From the NCBI GenBank assembly GCA_028870315.1, contig JAGWPW010000004.1:1-64000 (forward strand): a stretch of 64,000 nt of DNA. The letters run 5' to 3'. Position numbers and translations under genes: made by a program. Shown here one piece after another: positions 8,278 to 16,083 of this stretch. Within the stretch, counting starts at the first letter, position 1. Every line of letters starts with the position of its first letter. Source of the stretch: Sphingomonadales bacterium. Its GTDB lineage: Bacteria > Pseudomonadota > Alphaproteobacteria > Sphingomonadales > Sphingomonadaceae. The notes under the pieces were generated by a model that did no database searches, was not told the DNA's origin, and saw only the letters and a list, made by a program, of their open reading frames with translations.

Positions 8278-9063
8278 TCAGTATCCGGGCTGAGCCGGTT
8301 CGCCGAAAGCGGCGAGCAGCGCCGCCTGGCGCCGCGCGACCTCGGGCTTCGCGGCGGGGTGGGTGATGATATGTTCGGCATTGGTCTCGATCGCGCGCGC
8401 GACCGCGCGTCCCAGCCACAGCGGGTCCATCATCTGCGCGCGCCGCTGTTCCTCGGGCATGTCGGCCATCAGCTTTGCCGTCTCCTCGGACAGCGACATA
8501 TAGCTGCGGGTGAGGCCCGGATAGAGCGTCGAGACCCCGACACCGAACGGCGCAAGCTCCTGGCGCAGCGCATCGGACATGCCCGTGACCGCGAATTTGC
8601 TCGCCGAATAGGCGCCGAAGGTGCCATGCGCGAGCAGGCCGTTGAGCGAGGCGGTGTTGACGATATGGCCCGCGCGCCGCGCCTTCATCCGCGGCGCGAA
8701 GGCACAGATGCCGTTGAACACGCCGGTGACATTGACCGCCATGACCTTCGCGAACAGCGCCGGGGGCGTCTCGTCGAGCAGCAGCGGCGGCGTGGCGATC
8801 CCGGCATTGTTGCACAACACGTCGATCGGGCCGTGGCTGGTCTCGACCGCGAGCCGCGCCTCGGTCCAGCCGACCTGGCTGGTGACATCGAGGCACAGCG
8901 CGCTTGCCGCATCGCCCAGCGCCCGCGCTTCCTTCTGCGCGCGCGACAGATCGAGGTCGGCAAGGATGACGCGCATCCCGCGCTCGACCAGCGCGGCGCC
9001 GATGCCCGCGCCGATCCCGCCGCCGCCGCCGGTGATGAAGGCGGTCTTGCCCGACAGTTCCAT
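8278..9063 (-). CDS. SDR family NAD(P)-dependent oxidoreductase
   Basis: A 261-residue classical short-chain dehydrogenase/reductase. Cofactor motif TGGGGGIGAGIG is at about residues 11-22, NNAG near 92, catalytic Ser in NTASLNG and the YSASK active-site pair about residue 155. Asp at the end of beta-2 (LADLDLSR) favours NAD(H). Members oxidise hydroxyls on steroid, lipid or aromatic intermediates. It is co-directional with the small gene and Rieske oxygenase upstream and the DUF35 gene downstream, so it probably handles a product of the oxygenase. Confidence 0.92.
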   Translation of the reverse strand: MELSGKTAFITGGGGGIGAGIGAALVERGMRVILADLDLSRAQKEARALGDAASALCLDVTSQVGWTEARLAVETSHGPIDVLCNNAGIATPPLLLDETPPALFAKVMAVNVTGVFNGICAFAPRMKARRAGHIVNTASLNGLLAHGTFGAYSASKFAVTGMSDALRQELAPFGVGVSTLYPGLTRSYMSLSEETAKLMADMPEEQRRAQMMDPLWLGRAVARAIETNAEHIITHPAAKPEVARRQAALLAAFGEPAQPGY

Positions 9064-9086
9064 CGCCGCTCTCCCTTTCCGCAGGT

Positions 9087-9434
9087 TCAGACGAGATCGC
9101 TGACCGAGCGGGTGATGACCATCGCCTCGCGCAGGGCCGCGTGCTGCGGTTCCATCTCGCGATGCACCTCGACCGCCATCTGGACATGGCCAAGCGCCAT
9201 CATCAGCGCGAGCAGCCGCTTGTCGGCGGCATCGAGTTCGGCGAGCGGGCGCGAATCGAGATGGGCCATCGCCGCTTCGAGCAGGGGTGCGGCGGCGGCG
9301 AAGAAGGCCTCGCGTTCGGCCGGGGTGCTGGCACTGCGGCGGGCCGCGCGCGCGGCGGTGGTCGGGCTCGCCCAGCCGGCGACGAAGCCTTCGAGCGCGG
9401 CAAAGCCCGCAGGCAGGCAGACCTCGCCGTTCAT
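9087..9434 (-). CDS. Hypothetical protein translationally coupled to the Rieske oxygenase
   Basis: A 115-residue, Ala-rich, largely helical soluble protein that I cannot assign to a family. ATG 9434 overlaps the stop of the Rieske oxygenase gene (ATGA), so the two are coupled, and the SDR gene follows 23 bases after its stop. It is too short for a standard oxygenase small subunit (about 160 residues) and lacks recognisable metal or cofactor motifs. An accessory role to the oxygenase is inferred from coupling only. Confidence 0.72.
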   Translation of the reverse strand: MNGEVCLPAGFAALEGFVAGWASPTTAARAARRSASTPAEREAFFAAAAPLLEAAMAHLDSRPLAELDAADKRLLALMMALGHVQMAVEVHREMEPQHAALREAMVITRSVSDLV

Positions 9435-10642
9435 GCCGCGTCTCCCGTGCCGGCGGCTTCGCGCCGGTATTCTTCGACCATCGCGTTCGAGACGTTGAAC
9501 AGGTGCCGGCACAGCCCCTCCATCGCCTGGAAATGGAGATGTTCGAGCACGCCGCTGTTGAGCCCGCGCTGCCCGGCGCGGATCACCCCCACATCCTCGC
9601 TGTGGACATCGCGCACGACGAGGAAGCTGTATTCGCGCGCCAGCATCTCGCTCGCCGACTGTGCCGGCCCCACCCAATAGATGCGGATCACCCCGCGCGA
9701 GCGCCGCGCCGACAGCGGATAGACGGTGTGGCTGAAATGCTGGGTCGGCGATCCGAACAGGAAGAAATTGGGAAACAGCGCGTAATATTCGCGGTTGGTG
9801 GGGTTGGGCATCAACCCCTTCTCCATCGCGAACCGCGCGCCCGCGCCGAAGATCAGCTTCTGGGTGGGGGTTGCTGCATCGACATCGACATGCGGCCAGA
9901 ACATCTGCGTGCGATGCGGGCCGTGGAAGCCGAAGCTTTCCGGATAGCCGAAGGGATTTTCCGGGGTGAAGGTGGCGGCACCGCTGCGCGGATGGATGAA
10001 TTTCAGATGATAGCTTTCCTGGAAGTTGTCGTAATCGAGCTTCCAGTTGGCATCGAGCTCATAGACATATTCGCTGAATTCGGTCGCGCGCGCGCAGGGC
10101 GTCCGGGCAAGCCGATCGACCAGATATTCGCCGAGGAATTCCTTGAGCGGTGGTGCGGACGCCGGCGAGAGATTGACGAAGATCAGCCCGCCGCAGCTGT
10201 CCACCGCGACCTGCTTGAGCGCGCAATCTTCCTTGGCGAGAAAGAAATTCTCGAAGTCGGGCGCCGAGCGCAACCGGCCGTCGAGCCCGAAATTCCACAT
10301 GTGATAGGGGCAGACGAAGCCGTTCGCGCGCCCTTCGGCATCGCGCACCAGCTGCGTCGCGCGATGCGTGCAGACATTGTGAAAGCCGCGCAGGACATCG
10401 TCCTTGCCGCGCACGATGAGGATCGAGGCGTCGGCGAATTCGAGTTCGCGGCGGATGAAGCTGCCCGGCTCGGGCAGTTCGCAGACATGGCCGATCTGGA
10501 GCCAGCTGCGGCAGAAGATCGCCTTGCGCTCGGCCTCGTAATATTCAGGGTCGTAATAGGCCTTGGCCGGGATCGGGTCGCTGCCGAGCCAGGCGGTCTG
10601 ATCGACCGGCGGACGAAATGCCATCCGTGCCTCAACGTTCAT
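9431..10642 (-). CDS. Rieske non-heme iron oxygenase, large subunit
   Basis: A 403-residue aromatic-ring-hydroxylating oxygenase alpha-type subunit. The Rieske [2Fe-2S] ligands are CTHRATQLV and CPYHMW (Cys-x-His and Cys-x2-His, about residues 85-110). The mononuclear iron site lies in NWKLDYDNFQESYHLKFIH. These enzymes take electrons from a reductase and add oxygen to aromatic rings or cleave methyl groups. No ferredoxin or reductase is adjacent, so partners must be elsewhere. ATG 10642 has a strong GAGGAG site; upstream in-frame codons have none. Expression is probably repressed by the divergent TetR protein through the palindrome at 10722-10741. Confidence 0.93.
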   Translation of the reverse strand: MNVEARMAFRPPVDQTAWLGSDPIPAKAYYDPEYYEAERKAIFCRSWLQIGHVCELPEPGSFIRRELEFADASILIVRGKDDVLRGFHNVCTHRATQLVRDAEGRANGFVCPYHMWNFGLDGRLRSAPDFENFFLAKEDCALKQVAVDSCGGLIFVNLSPASAPPLKEFLGEYLVDRLARTPCARATEFSEYVYELDANWKLDYDNFQESYHLKFIHPRSGAATFTPENPFGYPESFGFHGPHRTQMFWPHVDVDAATPTQKLIFGAGARFAMEKGLMPNPTNREYYALFPNFFLFGSPTQHFSHTVYPLSARRSRGVIRIYWVGPAQSASEMLAREYSFLVVRDVHSEDVGVIRAGQRGLNSGVLEHLHFQAMEGLCRHLFNVSNAMVEEYRREAAGTGDAA

Positions 10643-10721
10643 CGGGCGCTCTCCTCTCGCAACCCCCGCGCGAATCCGGGCCGTGCCAGGATACGCCGCG
10701 GCGCCCCGCGCGGCAATAGTT

Positions 10722-10741
10722 TTTATACACATATGTATAAA
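10722..10741. promoter_or_regulatory. Perfect TetR-type operator palindrome (8+4+8)
   Basis: TTTATACA, four bases, TGTATAAA: exact inverted arms in an otherwise GC-rich gap between the divergent Rieske oxygenase (start 10642) and TetR (start 10911) genes. The arms contain TATACA/TATAAA, so the site would overlap a -10 element of the oxygenase operon. Binding by the neighbouring TetR protein is inferred. Confidence 0.65.
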
Positions 10742-10778
10742 TCATGGCCTGGGCGTTTTCAACCGGTGGAAAAAGAGC

Positions 10779-10851
10779 CTAGTGGTCCGATTCTGACATT
10801 TGCAGCTGCCATCGGCCGGGTAGTGTGCAAATGTCAGAATCAATCCACTAG
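10779..10851. repeat. CTAG-bounded 73-bp palindromic repeat, copy 1
   Basis: A long inverted repeat: CTAGTGGTCCGATTCTGACA at the left is mirrored by TGTCAGAATCAATCCACTAG at the right, with TTTGC/GCAAA continuing the stem around a 23-base centre. A second, partly decayed copy lies at 12546-12620. The two bracket the TetR gene, the orphan secreted-protein gene and the RAYT-derived elements. Confidence 0.8.
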
Positions 10852-10910
10852 GAGTTTGCCTGAAAATCCGCCGAAGGCGCGCTTTGCCCGACAACCTCCA
10901 AGGACCACCG

Positions 10911-11501
10911 ATGGCCGCAACCGATCGCAAGCCCGAAGCGCAGCGCAACAAGGGCTTCGACCAGACGCATCGCCAGATGATCGACATGGCGGTGCGGCTG
11001 CTGGGCGAAAAGGGCGCCGAGGGCCTGTCGATCGTCGCATTGGCGCGGGCGATGGGGGTCAGCCGCGGCACCGTCTATTACCATTTCGACAGCCGCGAGG
11101 CACTGCTGGCCGGGGTCAAGGCCTGGGCTTCGGATCAGCTCGCCCGCGGCATGGATACTAGCTGGACGGTGCCCGAGCGAACCGCGGGCATCTGCCGCAT
11201 CGTGCTTGAAAACCCCGAACTGTTCAAATTGTGGATCGATGATTTCATTGCCGGCGCCGACATTCGCGACAGCTATCGGCTGTGGGACGCCTTCGTTGCC
11301 GGCATGCAGCGCCGCTTCGATACCGAACAGCCTGAGGCGGCGATCGACGCCGAGGTCTATGGCACGATCATGCTGACCGCGGCGTTCATCGCGCCACGCA
11401 TCTTCGCCCGCAGCGTGCGCCCGGACCTGGGCATCGACGAGATCGTTGAACGCTTCGTGCGCGAGCAGCGGCGCGTGCTGGCGCGCGACGGCCTTGGCTG
11501 A
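10911..11501 (+). CDS. TetR/AcrR family transcriptional regulator
   Basis: A 196-residue repressor of the TetR family. The N-terminal helix-turn-helix covers about residues 20-65 with ALARAMGVSRGTVYYHFDSR, the family hallmark. The C-terminal ligand-binding part is all-helical and ligand unknown. ATG 10911 follows AAGGACC; an upstream TTG at 10884 is less likely. It faces away from the Rieske operon with a perfect palindrome between them, so it most likely represses that operon and is released by a pathway substrate or CoA ester. A strong terminator hairpin begins at its stop codon. Confidence 0.92.
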   Translation: MAATDRKPEAQRNKGFDQTHRQMIDMAVRLLGEKGAEGLSIVALARAMGVSRGTVYYHFDSREALLAGVKAWASDQLARGMDTSWTVPERTAGICRIVLENPELFKLWIDDFIAGADIRDSYRLWDAFVAGMQRRFDTEQPEAAIDAEVYGTIMLTAAFIAPRIFARSVRPDLGIDEIVERFVREQRRVLARDGLG

Positions 11502-11540
11502 CCCGGCGCGGGCGCAAGGCCCCCGCGCCGGGTTGCTCTG
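11501..11540 (+). terminator. Intrinsic terminator-like hairpin after the TetR gene
   Basis: Arms ACCCGGCGCGGG (11501-11512) and CCCGCGCCGGGT (11522-11533) pair over 12 bases around a short loop, followed by TTGCTCT. The T-run is weak, but stem strength and placement at the stop codon support termination. Confidence 0.65.
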
Positions 11541-11706
11541 GATTACGGATTACGGTGACGCTACATTTAATTGACGGCGGGTTTCGTGCATGAGAAGGTG
11601 CGGTCATGGCGTGATCGGCTCGAAATGTAATTCCCGGCATCCCCCACCATGAGACGCAGCGTGGCAATGGGCGACAACAGGGATAAGTGCAGCGTCACCG
11701 TAATCC
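11540..11706 (+). mobile_element. Decayed RAYT-derived miniature element, copy 1
   Basis: The ends are inverted: GGATTACGGTGACGCT at left (11547) and AGCGTCACCGTAATCC at right (to 11706). Between them is the start of a REP-associated tyrosine transposase (IS200-like) reading frame, here killed at codon 3 (ATG GCG TGA at 11606) but still recognisable as IPGI-HH-TQRGNGRQQ. Everything after this start region is deleted, so the element cannot move by itself. A sister copy lies at 12251-12544. Confidence 0.75.
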
Positions 11707-11848
11707 GACACACGGTGTCAAGTCGGCCACGATGGTTCGGACAGCCCGGTTGCCGAGGTCTTAGAAATACCGTTGTGGGCGGGACTTGACCGAGGTTGGT
11801 TGTTCGGCCCACAAATCTAGCCTCCGGTTTCGTTCGAGAGCACTTGGT

Positions 11849-12247
11849 ATGGCAAAGGCAAACAGTATCGCAATTTTTTCATTGCTCATGGCATGCCTAT
11901 CCATTGCGAATCCCGCCTATGCCGGGTGTTCTATTTCACCCCGGTCCGAGATTTACGATCAAGTCAGGCAAAGACAGCCCGGGTTCACCGCTTGCAATGC
12001 CACCCGCACATTGCTGCACCACTTTCGCTTGCCCATGAAGGTTCAAGCATTGGAGGCCGCTCTAGGATCAAGGGGCGTTGATCCGCGGACAGGGAGGATC
12101 ATTGGCGGCCAAGGGGCCTATACGATTCATTGGGATGGCCCCGATTCATTCTGGAATGCCGATATCGTTGACGAGGCTTGGGTCAAGCGCATCTACGGCA
12201 CGGGGCCGCACAACCAAGATTTTGAGATTGAAGCCAAGTTGAAATAG
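11849..12247 (+). CDS. Orphan secreted protein between two RAYT-derived elements
   Basis: A 132-residue protein of unknown function. Residues 1-23 form a signal peptide (hydrophobic IAIFSLLMACLSI, cleavage after ANPAYA), so the product is probably periplasmic or exported. The mature part starts with Cys and has a second Cys (FTACNATRTLL). It ends GPHNQDFEIEAKLK. Base composition is clearly more AT-rich than neighbouring genes, which with the flanking repeats suggests recent acquisition. ATG 11849 is chosen because it gives a clean signal peptide; an in-frame TTG at 11786 would add an unlikely N-terminus. No family recognised. Confidence 0.65.
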   Translation: MAKANSIAIFSLLMACLSIANPAYAGCSISPRSEIYDQVRQRQPGFTACNATRTLLHHFRLPMKVQALEAALGSRGVDPRTGRIIGGQGAYTIHWDGPDSFWNADIVDEAWVKRIYGTGPHNQDFEIEAKLK

Positions 12248-12250
12248 CCG

Positions 12251-12544
12251 GGATTACGGTGACGGGATTACGGGGATTACGGTGACGGATTACGGTGACG
12301 CTGCATTTAATTGGGGATTACGGTGACGCTGCATTTAATTGGATTACGGTGACGCTTCATTTAATTGACGGCGGGTTTCGTGCATGAGTAAGGTGCGGTC
12401 ATGGCGCAACTGGCTCGATATGCAATTCCCGGCATCCTCCACCATGCGACGCAGCGTGGCAATGGGCGACAACAGGAATAAGTGCAGCGTCAACGTAATC
12501 CGTCACCGTAATCACAGCGTCACCGTAATCAGCACCGTAATCAC
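12251..12544 (+). mobile_element. RAYT-derived miniature element with tandem REP units, copy 2
   Basis: Left side: several GGATTACGGTGACG units, three of them followed by CT-CATTTAATT. Right side: inverted counterparts (GCGTCAACGTAATCC, then repeated GTCACCGTAATCA). Inside is a 26-codon transposase start, ATG 12401 to TAA 12481, reading MAQLARYAIPGILHHATQRG and then NGRQQE, the N-terminal His motif region of REP-associated tyrosine transposases. The rest of the gene is missing. Terminal units appear locally amplified compared with copy 1. Confidence 0.78.
12401..12481 (+). pseudogene. REP-associated tyrosine transposase, N-terminal fragment
   Basis: Twenty-six codons matching the conserved start of IS200-like RAYT transposases (I/V-P-G-x-x-H-H-x-T-Q-R-G-N), followed directly by a stop and then the right-end repeats. 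The HUH-type His pair and tyrosine catalytic regions downstream are deleted, so the fragment is inactive. Confidence 0.7.
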
Positions 12545-12545
12545 A

Positions 12546-12620
12546 GCGGATCATTGCCGACATTTGCATCCCGCTAGCCGGATGGGACGGTCGCAAATGT
12601 CAGAATCATCGGACCACTAG
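12546..12620. repeat. CTAG-bounded palindromic repeat, copy 2
   Basis: The right arm (GCAAATGTCAGAATCATCGG then ACCACTAG) matches copy 1 at 10779-10851. The left arm is eroded where the RAYT-derived element ends, keeping only CCGACATTTGC-like sequence. Its terminal CTAG provides the TAG stop (12617-12619) of the minus-strand dehydratase gene. Confidence 0.7.
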
Positions 12621-13795
12621 GCGTTGGCGGGCAGCGCGATTTCCGCGGTGCCGGTGCACATCGTCGTGCCCTTCTGGTTCGCCATGTGATGCTTCACATG
12701 GACGAGATGGCGGCCTTCGCCATCGATGCTCTTGTCCACCACCTCGCCGGTCTGGATGGTGATGTCGCCCGCCAGCGCCGGCCCGCGGTAATTGGCGGTC
12801 GAATGGACCACCCTGCCGTGTTCGCCCGCCCAGCCCGAGAGATAGTCGGTCACCCAGGCGCCCATCGAGGCGCCATAGCCATAGGCGCGCGGCATGCCGA
12901 TCCGCCGTGCATAGCGCGGGAAGAGATGCCCGCGCGAGGGGCCGTAATAGGCGCCGTCGGTCAGCGCCGGATTGATCCGTTCCATATGCGGATCGTTCTC
13001 GTGCCCGGCCATTTCCTTGGTGAAGCCCAGCGCTTCGAGATCGAGCTCGCGCCGGTCGAGCGTGCCCCAGATGGTGAACAGATAGGCGCGCCATTCGGTG
13101 GCGAAGCTGGCCACGCTGTGCGGGCCGAAGACGCGCTCGGCAAGCTTGTCGCCGATCTGCACCTCGTCCCACCAGCGCGGCTTATGGCCAAGATCGTGCA
13201 GCATCTGCACCCAGGCGAATTTTCGCTCCTCCAGCGCGGCAAGTTCGGCATCGCTCCAGACGGGTTCGTCGAATTCGTCCTTGTTGACCGTCTCGCCGCC
13301 TGCCGCGGCGCGGTAGCGGATCGAAGTCGAACGCTGCTTGGCGAGGAGTTCACCGTTCTGGTTCCGGTAGAAATTGTCGCCGCGCTGGAAACAGGTCGGG
13401 CCGGCGAAGCCGGTGTTCTTGACGACATAATCGAAGGGAATGCGCTCATTGCTGATGACATCGCCGGCAACCACCCGGGTGTCGGTGAACCACCATTCGT
13501 CGCCGCCGAACAGCAGGTGCGAATCGGGAATCCGCCCGACGCAGGACGGCGCCGAGCCGTGGCCATCGTCGATGACGATCGGAAAGCTCTGCGGCGCGAC
13601 GATCTGCCCCCAGCGGCTTTCCCGGGCATAGGCGGGGTCGAAGTGGAGCAGATTGGCGTAATGCATGGCATGCGCCCAGCGGCGGATGTCGTTGTTGCCG
13701 ATCGGTTCGCGGACCGGCGAACTGTCGATCGGCTTGCCGAGATATTGGTCGATGTCCGAGCAATCGAGCGTGGCTGCGGCGGTGGCGGTGGACAT
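12617..13795 (-). CDS. MaoC/FAS1-like acyl dehydratase domain protein
   Basis: A 392-residue protein with two hot-dog (MaoC-like) halves. The N-terminal half resembles FAS1-like dehydratase domains (residues about 10-170, RRWAHAMHYANLLHFDPAYA, GFAGPTCFQRGDNFYRNQNG). The C-terminal half has MPRAYGYGASMGAWVTDYL and ends with a beta-rich region DITIQTGEVVDKS. Such proteins hydrate enoyl-CoA intermediates or serve as thioesterase-like partners in steroid and aromatic degradation. ATG 13795 has an AAGGAA site. The stop codon lies in a palindromic repeat, so the last residues may be non-native. Confidence 0.85.
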   Translation of the reverse strand: MSTATAAATLDCSDIDQYLGKPIDSSPVREPIGNNDIRRWAHAMHYANLLHFDPAYARESRWGQIVAPQSFPIVIDDGHGSAPSCVGRIPDSHLLFGGDEWWFTDTRVVAGDVISNERIPFDYVVKNTGFAGPTCFQRGDNFYRNQNGELLAKQRSTSIRYRAAAGGETVNKDEFDEPVWSDAELAALEERKFAWVQMLHDLGHKPRWWDEVQIGDKLAERVFGPHSVASFATEWRAYLFTIWGTLDRRELDLEALGFTKEMAGHENDPHMERINPALTDGAYYGPSRGHLFPRYARRIGMPRAYGYGASMGAWVTDYLSGWAGEHGRVVHSTANYRGPALAGDITIQTGEVVDKSIDGEGRHLVHVKHHMANQKGTTMCTGTAEIALPANA

Positions 13796-14008
13796 AAGCG
13801 GTTCCTTTCCCGGCGGCGGGGAAAAGCGCCCGTGCGCGGCTTTCCCGGCAGATTTCCGATGCTGGCAACTTGGGTGCGGCAAGCCTGCGCCGAAAGCAAG
13901 CCGACGAGCCCCCGCCCCGGCGATGCCGACCGGCTTGCCTCGGCTCGTCCGCCGGGCGTAGGCTGGCGCAAGACCGCATGATGGCGGCGCAGCGGTGGGA
14001 GCGGGAGC

Positions 14009-14443
14009 ATGGTACACGCGGTCAATCCGGTTTCGATCTTCCTGCCGGTGCTGGCAATCGTCGGGCTGACGCTGCTCGGCTTCCTGCGCATGGCGGCGGC
14101 GCGCGGCGCGGCGGTCAAGGCCGGGCAGGATCCGGCCTTCTACCGCTGCTATCAGGGCAGTCCCGAGCCGGAACCGGCGATCATCGCCGCGCGCCACTGG
14201 GGCAATCTCTTCGAAGCGCCGGTGCTGTTCTATGCGGGCTGCATCAGCGCCTATGCGCTGGGCGCGGTGACGGTCTGGACGCTCGCCTTCGCCTGGAGCT
14301 TTGCGGTCATGCGGGTGCTGCAAAGCGCGGTCCATCTCACGGGGAACGCGCCGACGTGGCGCGGGCTGTTCTTTTCGCTGGCGGTGTTTTCGGCCTTCGC
14401 GCTGTGGGGCGATCTGGCGCTGGCTATCCTCGCGCGGATGTAG
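14009..14443 (+). CDS. MAPEG family membrane protein
   Basis: A 144-residue MAPEG-type inner-membrane protein with four helices. The hallmark loop between the first two helices is seen as ARHWGNLFEAPVLFYAG (usually R-x2-N-x2-E-x3-F), and SAVHLTGN is near the C-terminal side. Eukaryotic members are glutathione-dependent transferases; bacterial members of this subgroup have no settled role. ATG 14009 has GGGAG just upstream. It precedes an SDR gene by 40 bases on the same strand. Confidence 0.87.
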   Translation: MVHAVNPVSIFLPVLAIVGLTLLGFLRMAAARGAAVKAGQDPAFYRCYQGSPEPEPAIIAARHWGNLFEAPVLFYAGCISAYALGAVTVWTLAFAWSFAVMRVLQSAVHLTGNAPTWRGLFFSLAVFSAFALWGDLALAILARM

Positions 14444-14483
14444 CGGACCGGGTCAGGGGCAGAGCGCAGGGAGCACGCAGCAT

Positions 14484-15296
14484 ATGGATTTCGGGCTCGC
14501 AGGAAAGCTCGCCATCGTCACCGGGGCGACCGCCAATATCGGGCGCGCGATCGCGCTCGATCTCGCTGCCGAGCAGGCAAGGCTGGTGCTGGTCGGGCGC
14601 GATTCCGCCGCGGGCGCGCGGGTGGTCGCGCTTGCGCAGGAGCGCGGGGCGCAAGCGGCGGTGTTCGTCGCCGCCGACCTCACCGATCCCGCCGCGCCCG
14701 AGCGGGTGCTGGCCGCAGCCGAAACGCTTGGCCCGGTCGATGTGCTGGTCAACAATGTCGGCGGCAATGTCGCGCCTTCGGGCTTCTTCGCCGAATCCGA
14801 CCCCGAACTGTGGCTGGGCGATCTCGATATCACGCTGCTGACCACGCTGCGCATGACCCGCGCGGTGCTGCCGGGGATGATCGCGCGCCGGTCCGGGCGG
14901 ATCGTCAACATCGGCTCGACCGCCGGCCTGACCGGCGATTACATGCTGGCGCTCTATTCGACCGCGAAAAGCGCGGTGCACGGCTTCACCCGCGTGCTGG
15001 CCAAGGAGGTCGGCCAGCATGGCATCGCGGTCAATGCGGTGGCGCCCTATGGCACGATGTCGAACGATCCCGAGGCATTCAGCGCGGGCAGCCGCTTCCG
15101 CCCCGACAGCGCTTTCCTCAAGGGCATGGCGAACGCCCGGCCCGAGGACGCCGCGCGCCGCGCGCGCAACGGCGTTTTCGAGCGCAGCATCGCGGTGCCC
15201 GAGGAAGTCGCCGCCGCGGCGGTCTTCCTTGCCTCGCAGCGCGCCAGCTTCATCACCGGGCAGGTGCTGCAAGTGGACGGCGGCGCCTTCCTTTAG
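14484..15296 (+). CDS. SDR family oxidoreductase (3-ketoacyl-ACP reductase-like)
   Basis: A 270-residue classical SDR: cofactor motif TGATANIGRAIA (about residues 13-24), Arg in VGRDS favouring NADP(H), NNVGG in place of NNAG, catalytic Ser in IGSTAGL and YSTAK. The C-terminus ends GQVLQVDGGAFL as in FabG-like enzymes. Substrate unknown; placement beside MAPEG and dehydratase genes suggests an acyl-chain or xenobiotic pathway. It ends 6 bases before the convergent queH gene with no terminator between. Confidence 0.9.
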   Translation: MDFGLAGKLAIVTGATANIGRAIALDLAAEQARLVLVGRDSAAGARVVALAQERGAQAAVFVAADLTDPAAPERVLAAAETLGPVDVLVNNVGGNVAPSGFFAESDPELWLGDLDITLLTTLRMTRAVLPGMIARRSGRIVNIGSTAGLTGDYMLALYSTAKSAVHGFTRVLAKEVGQHGIAVNAVAPYGTMSNDPEAFSAGSRFRPDSAFLKGMANARPEDAARRARNGVFERSIAVPEEVAAAAVFLASQRASFITGQVLQVDGGAFL

Positions 15297-15302
15297 AAAG
15301 TC

Positions 15303-15998
15303 TCAGAAATCGCGCGGGCTGCTCCGCGCCGGGGTGCCCGGCTCGTCCGCGGCCCCACCATAATAGAGCTTGCCGATCTCGATCTCGGGCCGGCCCTGGC
15401 TGGTGCGATGCGCGTTGGTGTCGCGCAGCGAATAGACGCAGCCGCAATATTCCTGCTGGTAGAAGCGCTCGCGCTTCGAGATCTCGATCATCCGCGCCGC
15501 GCCGCCGTGTTTGCGCCAGTTGAACGTCCAGTAGCTCACCCCGTCGTAATGCGAGGCCGCGCGCCTGCCGCAATCGTTGATCTGCTCCATGTTCTTCCAG
15601 CGCGAGATGCCGAGCGAGCTGGTGATGACCGCAAAACCGTGCTCAGCTGCGTAAAGCGCGGTCCGCTCGAAGCGCATGTCGAAGCACATGGTGCAGCGGG
15701 CGCCGCGCTCGGGCTCCCATTCGAGGCCGCGCGCGCGGCGGAACCACTCGGCGGTTTCGTAATCGGCATCGACGAAGGGAATCGCGTGCTTTTCGGCAAA
15801 GCGCACGTTCTCTTCCTTGCGCAGCAGGTATTCCTCCCTGGGGTGGATGTTGGGGTTGTAGAAGAAGATCGTGTAATCGATCCCGCTCGCGGTCATCGCT
15901 TCCATGACCTCGCCCGAACAGGGCGCGCAGCAACTGTGCAGCAGCACCTTGCGGTGGCCGTCGGGCGGGGTCAGCAGCGGGCGGTCTTCGGGGGCCAT
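15303..15998 (-). CDS. queH: Epoxyqueuosine reductase QueH
   Basis: A 231-residue QueH (DUF208) protein that carries out the last step of queuosine formation in tRNA, reducing epoxyqueuosine with an iron-sulfur cluster and a second metal. The four conserved Cys positions are visible: [11 protein letters not shown] (residues about 20-30) gives the N-terminal Cys pair, followed by [11 protein letters not shown] and QQEYCGC. ATG 15998 opens [20 protein letters not shown]. It replaces the B12-dependent QueG. No other queuosine gene is in the window. Confidence 0.93.
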   Translation of the reverse strand: MAPEDRPLLTPPDGHRKVLLHSCCAPCSGEVMEAMTASGIDYTIFFYNPNIHPREEYLLRKEENVRFAEKHAIPFVDADYETAEWFRRARGLEWEPERGARCTMCFDMRFERTALYAAEHGFAVITSSLGISRWKNMEQINDCGRRAASHYDGVSYWTFNWRKHGGAARMIEISKRERFYQQEYCGCVYSLRDTNAHRTSQGRPEIEIGKLYYGGAADEPGTPARSSPRDF

Positions 15999-16083
15999 GG
16001 CGCGTCTATAGGCGATGGCGCGCCGCGCACAATCGAAAGCTCGGTGCGGGGCGGGCTCGGCGCGGGGCGCCTTGCGACGGCCA

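Noticed and set aside
12251-12544. Tandem repeats resembling a small CRISPR array
   Set aside because: Units are irregular, spacers are absent or very short, and both sides are inverted copies with a transposase start between, which fits RAYT/REP elements.
13796-14335. N-terminal extension of the dehydratase gene to 14335
   Set aside because: The extension overlaps the MAPEG gene antisense, is Arg/Pro-rich without homology, and a clear AAGGAA ribosome site supports ATG 13795.
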